From CAZJAT01 sp964544145 (GTDB lineage Bacteria > Hydrothermota > 32-111): DNA of 64,000 bases. The stretch is from contig CAZJAT010000009.1 of the NCBI GenBank assembly GCA_964544145.1, forward strand, positions 5,937 to 69,936. The letters run 5' to 3'. Below, piece after piece: positions 63,645 through 64,000 of this stretch. The position numbers and the translations under genes are program-made. The notes below the pieces were generated by a model, which saw only the letters and a program-made list of their open reading frames with translations, was not told the origin of the DNA and did no database searches. Numbering within the stretch: position 1 is the stretch's first letter; each line of letters starts with the position of its first letter.

Positions 63645-64000
63645 TTCTTTATATTCAACCTTTATTGTGGTAATATTATGAAACTATTCTGTTATATTTT
63701 TCTGTATTAAAACCTTTTTAGAAGCATTATCATATATCTTTGTTCGCAATCTATATGCGTCTATATTATGTAAATGTCCTATTAAGTTTCTTTATGTTAT
63801 GACCTTATGTAGCTCTATGTTATGTAAATGTTCTATTATACTTTTTTGCGTTCTTTTTTATGCGTTTATACTATGTAAGTGTTCTATTATATCTCTTTGT
63901 TCGTAATCTTTATGTGTTTATATTATGTAAATGTTGTATCATACTTTTTTATGTTCTACTTTATGTGGTTATGTTATGTAATGTTTTATTATTCTTTTTA
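63645..64000. repeat. degenerate tandem repeat, period about 52 bp, open at window end
   Basis: TATGTAA-type words recur at about 63767, 63821, 63872, 63924 and 63974 (steps near 50-54). Each is followed by a TGTTCTATTATA-like and a TTTTATG-like stretch; weaker copies lie back to about 63423. The top strand is strongly T-rich. No gene on either strand. Confidence 0.75.

Noticed and set aside
63645..64000. CRISPR array at the window end
   Set aside because: Copies are imperfect over their full length and have no spacer pattern.

Overview
The window is an AT-rich, gene-dense stretch of a bacterial chromosome. Genes lie in long operons with many ATGA/GTGA overlaps. It carries a bacterial translation set (proS, nusA, infB, rbfA, der, rpmF, rnc, lepA), a type II fatty acid set, purine genes, an electron-transfer flavoprotein pair and a large membrane-bound oxidoreductase with Mrp-type antiporter subunits. 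No cytochrome, quinone-linked enzyme or oxygen-dependent enzyme is seen, and there are three radical-SAM proteins, so an anaerobe is likely. A C-terminal sorting-type tail, an SLH-containing lipoprotein, many TPR proteins and a soluble-adenylyl-cyclase-like protein fit uncultured FCB-related or WOR-3-like lineages. That placement is an inference, not a demonstrated assignment. No rRNA, tRNA, CRISPR array, insertion sequence or prophage was found.

Layout. 1-5406: end of proS, a short rimP, nusA, infB. 5530-16799: rbfA, nrnA, wecB, purH, a patatin, a radical-SAM protein, purL, purQ, a phosphohexomutase, a TIGR00725-type protein and acylphosphatase. 16895-30440: a secreted protein with a sorting-type C-terminus, then a 13-gene Mbx/Mbs-type complex, rex and a gamma carbonic anhydrase homologue. 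In the complex the last subunit is fused to an NfnB/GltD-like flavoprotein. 30471-35535: SLH lipoprotein, DUF512 radical SAM, der, plsY, a MerR regulator and two signalling proteins. 35520-38306 (minus): a YigZ homologue, a DMT transporter and a secreted TPR protein. 38449-46643: yceD-rpmF-plsX-fabHDG-acpP-fabF-rnc-etfBA. 46695-53082: a secreted protein (minus), mgtE with a small regulator, and a three-gene sigma-54 signalling operon. 53101-58784: repeats, a TPR protein, a small protein, the cyclase-ATPase, a probable small RNA and a DUF3800 gene. 58785-63370: lepA, lepB, an unknown gene, hemW and a YycJ-type hydrolase (minus). 63645-64000: a tandem repeat that runs off the window.

The most informative patterns are these. 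(1) Six operon-leading genes have a sigma-70-like promoter with an exact 16-nt spacer, and the -10 box ends only 6-9 nt before ATG, with no Shine-Dalgarno. These look like leaderless mRNAs. (2) The Mbx-type complex keeps the first Cys pair of the NiFe site but lacks one Cys of the second, and an NAD(P)H-type flavoprotein is built into its Fe-S subunit, with rex beside it. This suggests an ion-translocating NAD(P)H-linked redox complex. (3) A promoter, a folded RNA and a T6 run sit directly before the DUF3800 gene. (4) A consensus sigma-54 promoter precedes the operon that encodes an NtrC-type activator. (5) Three genes (rex, a receiver protein and the cyclase) have their homologous N-terminus only if translation starts at a rare codon (ATT, ATT, CTG).
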